A stretch of 64,000 nt of DNA from positions 909,607,009 through 909,671,008 of the forward strand of contig NC_081414.1 in NCBI RefSeq assembly GCF_030272615.1, written 5' to 3'. Positions within the stretch are counted from its first letter, which is position 1, and each line of letters opens with the position of its first letter. The notes under the pieces are model-generated. The model worked only from the letters and a program-made list of their open reading frames with translations. It made no database searches and was not told the origin of the DNA. This DNA comes from Cryptomeria japonica. Taxonomy: Eukaryota > Streptophyta > Pinopsida > Cupressales > Cupressaceae. Below are positions 44,797 to 56,823 of the stretch, piece by piece. The position numbers were made by a program, and so were the translations under genes.

Positions 44797-45083
44797 CAGA
44801 CGCCTCTGTATACTTCACAGACGCGGTTTTAAGACACAGATGCAACTCTGTTTGACGCAGACGTGATTCTAAGATTTTCCTGTTGATGTTTGCCGGGACT
44901 GTAATAGTTTTTTTTTTGCAATTGTGGACACAGACGCACCTGTATACTTCACAGACGTGATTCCCAGACACAGACGTGTCTCTGTTCGACACAGACGCTG
45001 ATAAAAAACACAGACGCTATTCTGTACTTCACAGATGCGTTTATCCGACACAGACGCGGTTTGAACAGACACAGACGCGGTTC
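44797..45083 (-). repeat. Short-word array CACAGACGC, cluster 1
   Basis: About 12 copies of (C)ACAGACGCG and close variants, spaced irregularly by 15-40 bp, often preceded by TTCTGTA- or CTCTG-like words. Confidence 0.85.
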
Positions 45084-46296
45084 TGTAACCTTAGTGCAAT
45101 CTTTCCTATCTGTGAAGTTGTTTTGTTGTGACCAAATCTGATTTTTCGACTGTTTTTCGTGACAAGAGGACACAATGTTGATAACTCAATGTTTGCAGAC
45201 TGTTTAGACTCCAAAAAGTGTGTTGTTTGATGTAAAAAGTTTGTTTTTTTTGCATACACTTGAAGACACAAAAGACACAATGTTTTGCTATTTGGTCTTG
45301 AATGTTTGAGTGTTTAGCATAAGACAAGCACAAATCTTAGGGCTGGCCAAGACAATAGTTGTTGATCCCACATAGGGTTTTACCCCCGAGGCTACGCTAT
45401 TCAGAGCGGATACTTAGATGCTTGACCTCACTGGCTCCACCCTCGGCACTCACTTCTTAGGTCAGCCAAGCATCAGTCCCCATGAAAACTCCCCATGGCG
45501 AACTTTGTATCTCTACTAAGAACCGTATGTGTGTGGGCCGCTACTAGAGGTCCGACCTCCTGCCTCAACAACTAGAAGGATTTGGGCATCTAAAACAAAG
45601 AGGTGCTAGTAAGGGCATCCGCTCGTGTGGCCATACATGCGGCACTTTCAGCTCTGTAAATACAGAAGGCTCCCAGCCGGTAGGGGTTACGCCCTACAAA
45701 TGATCAAATAAATTTGATCAAACGGGTTTATGGGGAGACATAGTGTCGGTATGAACTAATCAGCACACGTTATCCATAGTTTTCACCATGAATACATTTG
45801 ATTATAGTGGTTTGGATGAGGTGGGTTTTCCTCGCTACCACTTGGGTCGTTCTCTTCTCACTAGTAGTCCTAATGACCACACGGGAAGACAGGCCCTCTA
45901 AAGAGTAAACAAAAAGAGCCTATTGCTCAAGACACAAAAGACAATGATTCAATTTTAGTGCACCAATTGAAGTGTTTGCTAGTCTATGAAAACAAGGCAC
46001 ACAATAAAAATCACAAAACCCTAGCTAAGGCCCTGCAACAAAATTGTTAGTAGTTTGGGTTGTTTCAAATGATAACCCCTTCCTGCAAGCACACAAGTTA
46101 GGTAAATTTTAGAAAACCCAAAAAGACTTTGTGAAAAGGGGCCTTCAACAAAACGTTTTTGCCTCCAAAGCAAGCTGCACAAACCAGGTTAGCTAGATCT
46201 GGAAAGGTTAGCCGAAAATAAACCAGATCTGAAACCCTAAGTACAAAATCCGAAAACCCGAATCAAAGAAACTTGAAAAATTTGCAAAACAGAAAG

Positions 46297-46550
46297 CACA
46301 GACGCCTTTATACCAGACACAGACGCGTCTGAACTACACAGACGCGGTTCTGTAGTTCACAGACGCGATTAAAGGTCACAGACGCGACTAAAGAACTCAG
46401 ACGCGATGAGATCCTGCACAGACGCGGTTAAAATTCTCAGACGCGATTCCAGAAACCTGCAAAAATAAAAATCTGGCAAAAACACAGGCGCGATTAACGA
46501 TATCACAGACGCTTCTGAAACACAAAAACGCGATCCGAACACTCGCAGAC
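46297..46550 (-). repeat. Short-word array CACAGACGC, cluster 2
   Basis: About 12 more copies, here mostly followed by GATT, GGTT or GTCT; it ends about 95 bp before the primer site. Confidence 0.85.
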
Positions 46551-46643
46551 GCGGAAAAAACCTAAAATGTCATCGAAATCGTCCGATCTGCAACTTCAAA
46601 AATGCAAAATCTGCAACAAAATGTTAAATGCAAAGGGACAAGA

Positions 46644-46661
46644 GTCCCACCGGGCGTGCCA
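46644..46661 (-). other. Primer binding site, element C
   Basis: On the minus strand TGGCACGCCCGGTGGGAC, three T after the LTR end. I could not assign the tRNA. Confidence 0.6.
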
Positions 46662-46664
46662 AAA

Positions 46665-47432
46665 TGTGTATGGTGAAAATGGATAACAAATAACAACAAT
46701 ATTGAAAGACTAAAATGGATTCAACCACCAAACCCTAGCCTAACAATGAACAAAGATCCACCATAACATATGAAGATAACCTAAGACAATGCAAAATAAC
46801 TCAAAATCATAAAGATTATACCATCACATGTCCAATAGGGTTTTGATCTCCATTCTTCCTATCTCCATTGATCTTGCTTGATATACTTGCTCTCAGATTT
46901 TTGTATGCACAAGAGCTCAACAAAGAACGGAATGTGGTTGCAAGTGGAATTGTAGTGTAGTCAATTGATCAAGTAGTTAGGGTTTGACAATGAAGAAAGC
47001 ATCTCCTTAAATAGAAGACACAATAAGAAATGGAGGGTTAAGATTGAGAGGTGTAAAAAGAGAGGTCGGCTAGGATTAGAGGGTAGGTAGAGGAAATAAT
47101 AAAATAATGAAAGAGGTAGGTAGTATAGGAAATAAGAGATGAATGACATGTGTCATGTGTAGAAAAGGATGATGAATTAATTAAATAAATAAAGATTTAT
47201 TTAATTAATAGAAGAAGTAGGACAATTAAATAAATAAAATATTTATTTAATTTAGGAAAGGGATAATTTAAATAAATAAATGTATTTATTTAAATGAGAA
47301 ATAAGGCTAGAAGAGGATAAATGAATTAATTAAATAAATAAGGATTTATTTAATTAATAGAAGAATTAGGCTTAGATAATTAAATAAATAAAATATTTAT
47401 TTAATTAGACATGACAATTTTAGGTGTCTACA
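46665..47432 (-). repeat. 5' LTR of element C
   Basis: Same 768-bp sequence as 32829-33596 apart from about two base changes; followed by the GGTTG duplication. Confidence 0.92.
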
Positions 47433-49102
47433 GGTTGTTTACCATGGGTGGGGTCTTTTCATTTCCTAAGTATTAAGTGATGGTCAACCGGTTTATGAAA
47501 TGTGATTTTTCCTGTTGCAAAAAATTTCCCTATGACCGGTCTCCCTTTAAATATTTGTGCCTGCGCTTATGTTTTTTTTTCCTAAGCCCGAAAGTTCTAA
47601 GTATTTTGACTATTTGCTAAAAACAGAATGGATCCAATGGTTCGCACTTCCTCATGATCAAAGATGCAAGGACTATAAGGACCACGACATCGCGAGATTG
47701 TGCCATGTGTTTTCAATGGAAATCGACAAGGTTGGCAATATAACCGATCGAAGCATTGTGTTACTGGTTCTCAAGCAGTAAAGGTCGATCTAATAATAGT
47801 CCCATCAATTTGTACGTGTTTGAAGTGAATGGAGATGTTTTATCCTGAGGTAAAAGGTGCTCAATTTTTAAATTCTAGAGGAAATAACAGGCATTGTGCA
47901 AAGTAGTAAAGTTTGAACAAACCTAACATCCCCCGTATCCCCGCGATGGAAGTTGCAAGGAGGTTACAGACTGCGACATCACAAGATGATGTCACATGTC
48001 CCAGGGTGACCAAGAAGACCTATCGTGAGGTTGATGATGGAGTTTGATTGAAAGATGATATGGCACTATTTAGTCAAGATTTGGTGGGTCTGCGAATACA
48101 AATCGAAGGACAAATACCCCATCGGTATAAAATGACTGTTAGATTTGCCAAGCTGGGTGATATATGCAATTGAGATTCAAATAAGAAATTAGGAGGGATC
48201 TGTTAGTGAACGGATTTTTCCTTTCTTAAAATGATCAATTTCAAACTCTGTCGCCTTCTTTTAAAGACAAGTGTTCAACTAAACAGTTGGGCAAGTGTTA
48301 TATAAACCACTTCCCTCTGAATTTTCCATAGGTACAGCTCCCTATTTTAGTTATTCAAGGAATAATATAATTAATTTTATTTGAGTAGTATGCTTTTAAC
48401 CTAAAAGCATGTAAGGCTGCCTACTTCATTCTTGGATGAGAGGCCAATATTTCACACATACTTCTGAGAAACACTATCTTTCCAATCTTTCCAATACAAG
48501 AGATGGGAGTAACTGAAACAAAGTTCAGAACACCATTTCAACAATTCATATAAGAAAAGAACAGATAAAAGAAACCGAATCTGTTCTCAAACACAAATCT
48601 TTTCCTAAAAACAAACACTCAAAGGAAGGAGTACCAGAAAAATAATAATTTTCTGCAATAGAAAGGTCATTTATTGTTATTTGATTAGATAAGCATATAC
48701 AAAGATATGTGTCTACATAGATTCAAAACCCATAGATTTTCCTTCTCCCAAAAATAGTATGATATATATATATATATATTATGTGACAAAGGCACGATAA
48801 TACATCTATAAATCCTTTCCAATTCCAGATTTCAAGACCAATCTGATCCTTCCTTCCCACAGGATTTTTACAAAATAGAAGAATCACGAAAACAAAAATT
48901 AACTAAAATTCTTTACATAATCTAACCCCTATTCTATCTATCTTCCTTAAATTTATAGTTTTTAGAACAGGGGAGGTCTCCCTAAAAACTTGACCTCCCC
49001 TAGCAGTTATGAAACTAACAAGATATATTTGGAATAGATGTTCTGAAGTCTTTGCATAAACATGAAAATTACATTAACAAAGTCGGAGCCTGAATCAATG
49101 CA

Positions 49103-52100
49103 TTATGCCACTTTCCCATCATCATCTTCTTCTCCGCTTTCCTGGGCGTTGTGGGCGGTCATGAGTTCCTGGATTATAGATTGGTTCGGAACCTTAATCG
49201 CATTGAGCTTTGCCTTCGCCGCTTCCTTGTTCCACCAGTGTTTTACCATCTTTTCGGCATGTTTGGTAACTGATCATTACCAATAAAGGTCAGAGACTCA
49301 ATCCAAGCAACCTGTGTTATATCCTTAGGAGCGAAATTACCCTTGGATTTGATTTTCTCCATGTATATTCAAAAAACTTTAATCGCATCCTATGTGTTCA
49401 GCCCACAAATTCCCAACTACCAATTGTGGTCAGGGTTAACCACCTTGTTGTCATTAACAATACTACATTGAAGATCTCGGAGTTCATACACAAAAGTCTT
49501 ATCCTTGGAGATCACAAATTTGAAGGTAAGCCCCTGCCACATTATGGTCTTCTTCAACACAAAGAGATGGCATTCATCTGTCACCAATTTGATTGAATGT
49601 TCTGTCAGAAATCGGGTAACCCCATACTCTTCTATTTTCATGAACATCAACAAGACATTCTCCCATTTATGTTCCTCTTTCACCCATGGTGAGATCTGAT
49701 TTTGAACTTCTACGATGAGGCTCTATATTTCATCACATAACTTTCAGGAGTCAGTGATATACTTCTCTCCATCCTTGACTATTCCTTCAATTCATCTCTC
49801 CACGGCCTCTGCAATACTTTTGGCCCATTGAACCTAACTCATTAACTTTTTATTTTCTGGTGAAGTCAGATCAAAGTTTTCTATAGCATGAGATATAGGG
49901 AGTGCCTCAAAACAACTAATGTTGTCAATGAACTGAGCAAGAATATTTATGTGTCGCTTTAGCTCTCTCTTTTCCCGCCCATCTTTCCCTGATCTGGTGA
50001 ACATTTTCTTCGCCAATACTTGGAAGAAATGATTGTCTAAGTCCCTACTCATATTTCCCAGCTCTACCTTAGTGATCTCAAAATCATATGCACTAGCCTC
50101 CTTGTTTTCGTCCTTAGGCTTGTATGAGGCAATTTCAGCGACCCATTTTCCAATTCTTTCATCATTATCTAGATGAACAGCGGTTGTGAACTTTTTTGGC
50201 TTGGGCCCCTTCTCAGTATATTTCACGACCATCTCCTGAATTGGAATAGTCACAGGAAGGAAACTCTGCTTTTTATTTACCGAAGTAGTTAACCACTTGG
50301 GAGTTACACTGGAACTGGTTGTTCCTTCGATGGCTTTGGAAGGTGGCGTCAAAGCTACGGTTATCGTATGGGAGTCCAGGACATTTGCAACATCGCTATC
50401 TAGGTCTTCAACTTCAAATATTTGAGTATCAAGAATTGTATCCTTCACCTCTGCATCCTTAGTGTGATCCATCCTTCTCTAAGCAGCACTTCATGACCGG
50501 ATATGTTGAGGAGTACAAAAATCCAAAGCTGAATTAGACTTGTGTCTAACCTGAGGCGGACTTTTGTCTTTACCTGCATGAACATGCATAGAAGCATTAT
50601 TAGAAAAATGCTTTGGTGAATGCAGAGGAACCTCATTACTTCTCACAAAATTAGACTTGATGCCTAATTTCACTGCTTTCTTCCTAGCAACCCACGCCAA
50701 GGCTCTCTCCAAAACTCCTTTGGTTCTTAGTTGTATATCATCTTCCTCTTCTTCGTCCCAGTTAATTGAAGGCATCTCAATTTCTACACAGGCTAAGTAT
50801 CCAGGTTCAAACAGTTCCAGATAGTCCTCTTCGAGCCCTTTAATGTCCAGCTTTACCTGAAGTGAAATAACTTGTTCTAATACCATCCTCATGTTTCCCC
50901 TTTTGAACACCTCGAGTTCATCAGTACAATCTTCCTAGAAATCCTCTAACTGTGGCATTGGAAGATATGGAATTAGACTAAGACTTCGAGAAAAACCCTT
51001 ATTATCGAAACCTTTTCTTTTGGGATATAGGGAAAAGTTGAATTTCTTGAGATCTGCTCCAATGCTCAAGGCGTCTGACATTGAACTGCACAACAACACA
51101 CCTAATTGGATGGGGAAATGACCCTCCCATTTATCCTTGGGTTGCACCTTTTTAACCATAGAGGTTAGTTACCTACATATCTCTGCTAAAACAAAGCAAT
51201 CTGAACAATACTGAGGGAGTTTGAAGGGTTCCTCTTCAAAGCCGCCTATTCTTATATAGTAGAAATGAGGAAACTGGATAAAGAAACTGCCAAACCTCCG
51301 TATCAATGTCTGCGCATCCTTGAAGATTCTTTTGGTTTTCATACTTTTCAATTCATAACACAAGTCACCTAGAAAAGCATTGTGTACCCTTCTGAAATCT
51401 TGCAAGGCATTATCCTTTTGCAACATGGGGTAGAAATCATACATGAGAACATCCTCTTCAGTGAGCTATCTTGGTATTCCAACTAAATCCTTAACACACG
51501 CCAAACTGTATACAAGATACGATGACATGAAGAAATTCTACTTAAATTGTTTAGCCATACCTAATTGCTCCCTCATTGAATCGACAATCAGTTCTACCCA
51601 ATCAAGTTATTGCTTCCCCTCTAGTACGAGTTGCACATAACAATAAATCCATTCATCAAAACTGTAGGCTTTTGCAGAGCCTCTGACTCGGTGCAACAAA
51701 AGCATGACATCATGAATGTGAGGTAGCATGTGATTCTTATTGGGATTCTTGGGCAACCTGGAACCCCCCCTTTAAGGAACCTTCAGCTAGTATTTTGCTA
51801 CATTATTTTGGTGTCTGGTTCTGTCCACGTTGAACTCGGTGATTGACTGAGCAGAGGAAAAATTGGAGAAGTAGTAATCAGGTATCTTGAAGACAGAGGA
51901 AATTACTTCACGGTTTATAGCAAGAAGGGTTTCACCATCATCTCTTCTAATGGTCCCAGAGACTGGATCATACCTAGTGATACATTCCCTAACCAATTCT
52001 GGGCACGTGATAGCTGGGGGAAAAGTTGTTGCCTCTATGAGACCGCTCCTCAAAATCTCCACACCAAAAGAACCATCAATTCCCTTGAATACCCTTTCTT

Positions 52101-52203
52101 TTAGAACTTCAATATTTTCCCATTTAAGGTCGATATCGCTAATTATGGGCTCTGTACATGCTAGGCTAAAAACATTCCCGAACAAGTGCAGTGTGGACTT
52201 CAT
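49103..52203 (-). pseudogene. Unknown ~1,030-codon gene carried by element E
   Basis: Minus-strand open segments at 52203, 51444, 51159, 50910, 50472 and 49683 all lie in one frame, separated only by stop codons. Coding-like text continues past 49417 with one apparent frameshift near 49250 and ends at 49103. N-terminal features: ITRYDPVSGTIRRDDGE, LLAINREVISSVFKIP and FDEWIYCYVQLVLEGKQ. The middle has a Glu/Asp run (NWDEEEEDD) and a Lys/Arg-rich part; the C-terminal third is charged and helical in character. I recognise no family. A donor-like ATGAAG|GTGAGT at 52294-52305 suggests a 5' exon. About a dozen stops make it a pseudogene. Confidence 0.6.
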
Positions 52204-53184
52204 AATGCAAAGTGATAAGCCTTATTTTGTTGTAGCAACCCTACTACGAGAGAAGAAATACAGGCAAAAATAACTAGAGAGAATGAGAAAGGGACTCACC
52301 TTCATAGTTGAGCAACCAGACGACTATTAACAATTAATACTTCTATCCAAGAAAAATAACACCGTAGCAGCAAGGAACAAATTTTCAGAGAATTAATCTT
52401 CAGAGAATTAATCCTTCATACCTTATAGCGAGGGCAATGATATGGAAGTATTAAGTGCAATAATTCCAATTGTCAGTTTGAGTGTGTTAAATTTGTGGAT
52501 TAGACATCGCACGCATGCATTAAATGCATGGCGGCAATTTTAAAGTAACTGCCAGTTCCCAAAATGATTACTTTCTTCGAAAAGCCAACAATTGACATCA
52601 CTTAAGATATGGTTCACCTTCCTCATATTTGGCAATCAATGCACCATCAAATCATTTAACCCATGGGACCCACCAACTTTGAACACATATGAACATCCTG
52701 AACAGACTTCATTGGGGTTCAAGTAGTTCAAGGTGTATGTTGCGCTCAGGGAAAATCTTTGCAGAGAATATTAATTACGCCAAGCTGCTGACCATTTGTA
52801 CTATGTCAAACATGTTGAACACGTTTTAACCTCTTGAACTTGGTTCAATGAGTTCAACGCCCAGAGAGAGATGATGTAACACATCACCGAACAAGAAACC
52901 TTTAAAGAGCCACTGCAAGACACTTAAAGAAAATGTTAGTATGAAAACTTCCCTGAACACCTAGGAACCTGTGGAACCTAAATGAACCTATTGAACCTGG
53001 CTCAAGATGGTTCAACATGTTCATAGAGTTTAGCCAATTACTAAAACTTGGCATTTTTGATTGAAAGACGATTTACAAATGGACTAAGGGCTTGAACTGA
53101 GGTATTACAAGAAAGACTAGGACCACGAAAGGAATTTTAAAAAGGAATTTGTCCCTATTATGAAGGAAAAATGATGCGGTAACA
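52204..53184. other. Right non-coding part of element E
   Basis: Upstream side of the unknown gene. Repeated words TTGAAC and GAACCT/GAACAC occur from 52680 to 53030, and a near-duplicate TTCAGAGAATTAATC sits at about 52380-52412. No reading frame is supported. Confidence 0.5.
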
Positions 53185-55416
53185 GGATCATAGAAGGAAC
53201 CAATCATAGCTTGCGTGGGAAAGACAAAATGAATTGGATACAAACTTGTTGACTCCGGATTGATTAGACAGTAAAAGGTGATAACCTAGAGATATGAAAG
53301 GATCAAGAAAAGCTTCAGATTTTGATATGATGGATTACGAGTTCTCTGATAAACTCAAATATTTTCCTATTGATAGGAATCCTGAAGTAGGAGACTGTAC
53401 ACTAAGAAAGCAATAAGATTAGAATAAAATCATTCACATGAGGTGAACACATGCAAGTGGCAATGGAATGATGTCCTAGAAAGTGGCGGTGTCTTGAGTT
53501 GTAGGCATGATTGCTGAAATCCATAACTGACAAGGTGAGCAAAAGATATCAGGATGATGATTCTTCACATGGATTAGCACTGCCACATAGAAAGGAATTT
53601 TGATTATAAATTCACTAGGCAGATGATAGAATGGGTAGAAACAAATACAAGCTTCTTCATTTTTCTGGGAATAGTTCATCATCAATGAGAGGATGGTGTT
53701 CGAACATAACTATGAATGGAGTCATTGCATATTTTGTGACATAGGATGGATGTTTTTTCTCTAGTATGAGGTTTCTCATTGTCAAAGGGGTTGTGAAAGA
53801 TCAAAGGCTTGTCAGAGGGGGCGTGAAAGCCTTTTCTTATCAGGAAAAGCCACCCAGGGCATATCCTCTGCTCTTACTCTACATTTTGGTGGCAGAGTGT
53901 TCCAAGAGGGAGCTCATAAGGAGCTGAAAGAAGGATTTGTTTGAGGGAGGATTGACACCCAGTCATCTCTATATCAACATGGAAGTTGCAATGCCTTCTC
54001 AACAAATCATGTTTACCCCCAAGCTTCTCTTTCCATTTTCTCTGATCTGGGGCATAAAGGCTGAATATTTTCCTCTATTTCGGTGGGAAAGTCTTGTTTC
54101 ATGCTGGGATTTGTTTTCCTTTTCAAGAAGACAAATGCTATGGAGCAGATTGAGCATCTAAGGGTCCATTTGGAAGTGTCTGGGTGATATCGGCATAGCT
54201 CAAGTGTTTTTGTTTCTACCAATAATCGGTTGAAGATTTTGGTTCCACCTCATCACAGGCACCAGCATGTGGATAAGGAATATTTTGTAACAAAATTGTG
54301 TACAACCTCTAAGGCTTGGTTTTGATGACAAGTTTCTTTCGGCCTGAAGCTTGTCGCTCCCTTTTTTTCTATAAAAGGGAAATCAAGGCCATCAGTTAGG
54401 GTTTTGAATTTTCTGAGAAGGATCTCTGAAAAGATAGGTCTATTATGCAAGCTTAGGTTCCATGTAGCTCTAGAGAGTCATAGGAAATAGTAGGGACTAT
54501 AATGTTATTTTGTAGAGCAAAAAGTAATAGAACAATTGTGAGTTTCCTTTTCAAATGGGTTATTATGTACTTGAATTTGTTGACTGTTATCTGATAAAAG
54601 ATAGCTTATGATATTAATGCAAATATATTTCCTAATCTTTTACTCTCCTGTGTGCGATTTTATCTTCTTTTAAGCAAATGAGATCAAGGGTTTTGTTTGT
54701 TTGTTACATTGTTATGATGTATGTAATTTTCCATTCAATGCTTTAGTCTAAGGGGTTAATTAAAATGCTTGAATGAGATTATAGAGAAATAAGACTTGTA
54801 AAAGGATTTGATAAGTAGTTCAGGTGGAGGATTGTAAGCAGAACAATATTGTAAGGCAGTATTGTTCAAAGCTAGATCAATTGTTAGATGAATTTTTATC
54901 AAATTTCAGTAACACTTTTCAAAGACTCTATAACCCAAATGAACAAGGCATTGGTCTTTTGCTAGAAAATGTCAATAGGTTTTCGGTTTCTGGTTTATCT
55001 TGTATATGATTTCTCAGAATAAATCTCCCAAAATATCAGAATATCATTTGTTAAGTTTTATGTATTTTCTGAAAGTTGTCCTGCCCCTTCTCATACTCCA
55101 TCTTAAGGTTGAGGATCACTGAAGTATTTTCCATCCTTGAGGATTCTCCCTTTCTATTGAATCTTTTCATGAGACAATCTTCTTTGTTTTCACTAAATTC
55201 TTGTGTATCATTGCAGAGAGAAGGAGATTTATTGAAGGGATCACCCTCCTGGGCCCTACAGAGCTCGAAGTGTAGAAGGACTTTATGTCCTTGTTAATGT
55301 TGGTCCAAGCCTGATGGGTATTGATAGTTGGAGGTGGCTCTCCATAGATATTTGGAGGAATCAGCTTGGTCTCTTCCCAATGGCAGTGTAAACCCGTCCA
55401 TTTTTGGGAACCAACA

Positions 55417-56378
55417 CCCCCCTTGACTCTAGTTTAGGTCAAGGTCTATGCATTGAGCTTCTAGTCAATCAATCTATGACCGTTTCTTCTACTAAAACTT
55501 AAAAGGTGCCTACTAGGATTAATCTCTCTCAAATTACTAAATCCAAGACCCCTTTGGGCCCACTTGTTGGTGAAACCTTGGCTCAAAAAATGGCCATTGT
55601 TGAAGAGGAATGAGAGGATACGACCTCTTCTTGATCTATTGGGTCTAATTGGGCCTCAAATAATTTTTAGAATAAAGAGACTAATCCCTTGTCCCCTCAT
55701 TCTTCCTATGGTTTGACTAAATACTCCCCCCACAGTGCTTTGTTTAAGGAGGATTTTCCCCTCTTTGTGGCTAAGGTTAATGAAATATGGGAGGGGTTCA
55801 ATAAATGTGAACTAGTTATCCGTTAGTTGCTAGGTCAAATTGGCATGCCAAAAAATAAGATTAACAAGATCGAAGTTGTCCTAGAAGTGGAGGCTAGAGC
55901 TTCAAGTTGGAGGGACGATTAGTAGGAGCAAAGGGCTTGGATGGAGATTGGGAAGTTCATTGGAATGATCAAGAAATGGGAAGTAGTGGACAATTCATTT
56001 AAAGAGTTCAAAGAGAAAATTTGTCAAGCAAAGAACATGAATGATTTGGTCGAGATGGTGGAGGTTCTCTAGACATATCAAGAAGAAATGAAGTAGACTA
56101 TGGAGAATATGTTTAACCAACACAAGGAAATCATAGAGAATAACTTTGTTTCTCTCCATGGCATTCAGAATGAGATTGCAAGGAGGCGAGCCAAGAAAAG
56201 AAGAGATCTTGATTCCCCATCTACAACAGGGCTAGAAGCGTGTATTTCAAAGGCGAGAGCCATGCTGGACCCCCCGGTTGTTTCCTCCGAGAAAGGTTCC
56301 TCTAAACACCTATGCATGTTGGATAAGGGTAAAGATATCTATGTGGATAGGAAGTTGAATTTATCTCCCACCCGGTAA
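55417..56378 (+). pseudogene. LINE-like ORF1 remnant, right part
   Basis: From 55422 one plus-strand frame reads as coding to 56378 with only in-frame stops (for example near 55502, 55606, 55825 and 55918). Segments include LDSSLGQGLCIELLVNQS, EDFPLFVAKVNEIWEGFNK and a helical, coiled-coil-like end with IENNFVSLHGIQNEIARRR. It continues the reading left of element D. An L1-type ORF1 (nucleic-acid-binding) is my best guess; a host gene or other transposon protein is possible. Confidence 0.35.
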
Positions 56379-56823
56379 TCCATTTGTTCATGCTTTTGGT
56401 AGAAGGGTGTTTCTTTTTGTTGTGTTTGTTGTGTCTGGTTGTGTCTGGTTATCGATTTAAGTCTATGGATTTGTTAGTGTTTTGGTTTCTATTGGGTCTA
56501 GTTAGCAGCATCTTTTTGTTAATGGGTTCTCACTATTCATGATTCCCTATTTTTATTGCCTTTTCTACAAATATGTAAGGTTCAGGCCTCTCCCGGTTTT
56601 AATATTATCAAAACAATGCTACAAAATCAACAAATTTGTAAAACTACACATCAAACACCATTCATATCTATGAAAAATCCACTTGAATCTATTAAACACA
56701 TACCAATAAACATCCACTTTATAAATAACAATAGCATCAATAACATAAAAACAAATCATAAAAATTGTGTTTTCCAACTTCACGTTTTGTAAACATTGGG
56801 TAAGACAATATTTGGTTTTTCAT

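Larger units (their letters stand above)
44303..46643 (-). other. 5' leader of element C
   Basis: 2.3 kb between primer site and gag. It has two clusters (44797-45083 and 46297-46550) of a short word, CACAGACGC on the plus strand, about a dozen times each, and two adjacent perfect hairpins at 45680-45720. No coding frame is supported; small minus-strand open frames here are made by the repeated words. Confidence 0.75.
32829..47432 (-). mobile_element. Element C: young Tat-type Ty3/gypsy retrotransposon, 14.6 kb
   Basis: Identical-length LTRs (768 bp) at 32829-33596 and 46665-47432 differ at only about two positions that I could find. GGTTG is duplicated at 32824-32828 and 47433-47437. In element orientation: LTR, primer site, 2.3-kb leader, gag-pol, a 3.2-kb region with an antisense PMD fragment and hairpin array, polypurine tract, LTR. 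It interrupts the right LTR of D. Recent insertion is clear, but the copy has a TAG in pol and YVND at the reverse-transcriptase site. Confidence 0.93.
48201..53184. mobile_element. Element E: 5.0-kb insertion of unknown class
   Basis: It begins TGTTAGTGAACGG and ends GATGCGGTAACA, and is flanked by GGATC on both sides (48196-48200, 53185-53189). The left LTR of D has the uninterrupted site. I see no direct terminal repeats. The ends form a poor inverted repeat: TGTTA then TTTTTCCTT on both sides. No reverse transcriptase, integrase or transposase motif is seen. The cargo is one decayed gene on the minus strand. It may be a DNA transposon derivative or a deleted retroelement. Confidence 0.78.
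26015..55416 (+). mobile_element. Element D: pol-less LTR retrotransposon with 3.1-kb LTRs, hosting C and E
   Basis: The left LTR 26015-29143 begins TGATAGCTCTG and ends GGGAACCAACA; the same ends are found at 32633 and 55416. CCCCC at 26010-26014 and 55417-55421 is the target duplication. A tRNA-Arg-type primer site follows the left LTR. The internal part (29144-32632, 3.5 kb) has a decayed gag and no pol, so this is a large non-autonomous derivative. Elements C and E sit in the right LTR and interrupt sequence that is continuous in the left LTR. The two LTRs differ at roughly one base in eight to ten where I compared them, so D is much older than C. Confidence 0.85.
32633..55416 (+). repeat. 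Right LTR of element D, split by C and E
   Basis: Pieces: 32633-32828, 47438-48200 and 53190-55416, which together match the left LTR end to end. The removed insertions leave GGTTG and GGATC duplications. The minus- and plus-strand open frames inside are shadows. Confidence 0.82.

Noticed and set aside
44797-46550. CRISPR-like array from the repeated CACAGACGC words
   Set aside because: Words are about 10 bp, spacing is irregular, and this is plant retrotransposon leader DNA.
48201-53184. Element E as an ordinary LTR retrotransposon
   Set aside because: The first and last several hundred bases show no direct repeat by eye, and no primer site or pol is visible; the TG...CA ends and 5-bp duplication alone do not decide.
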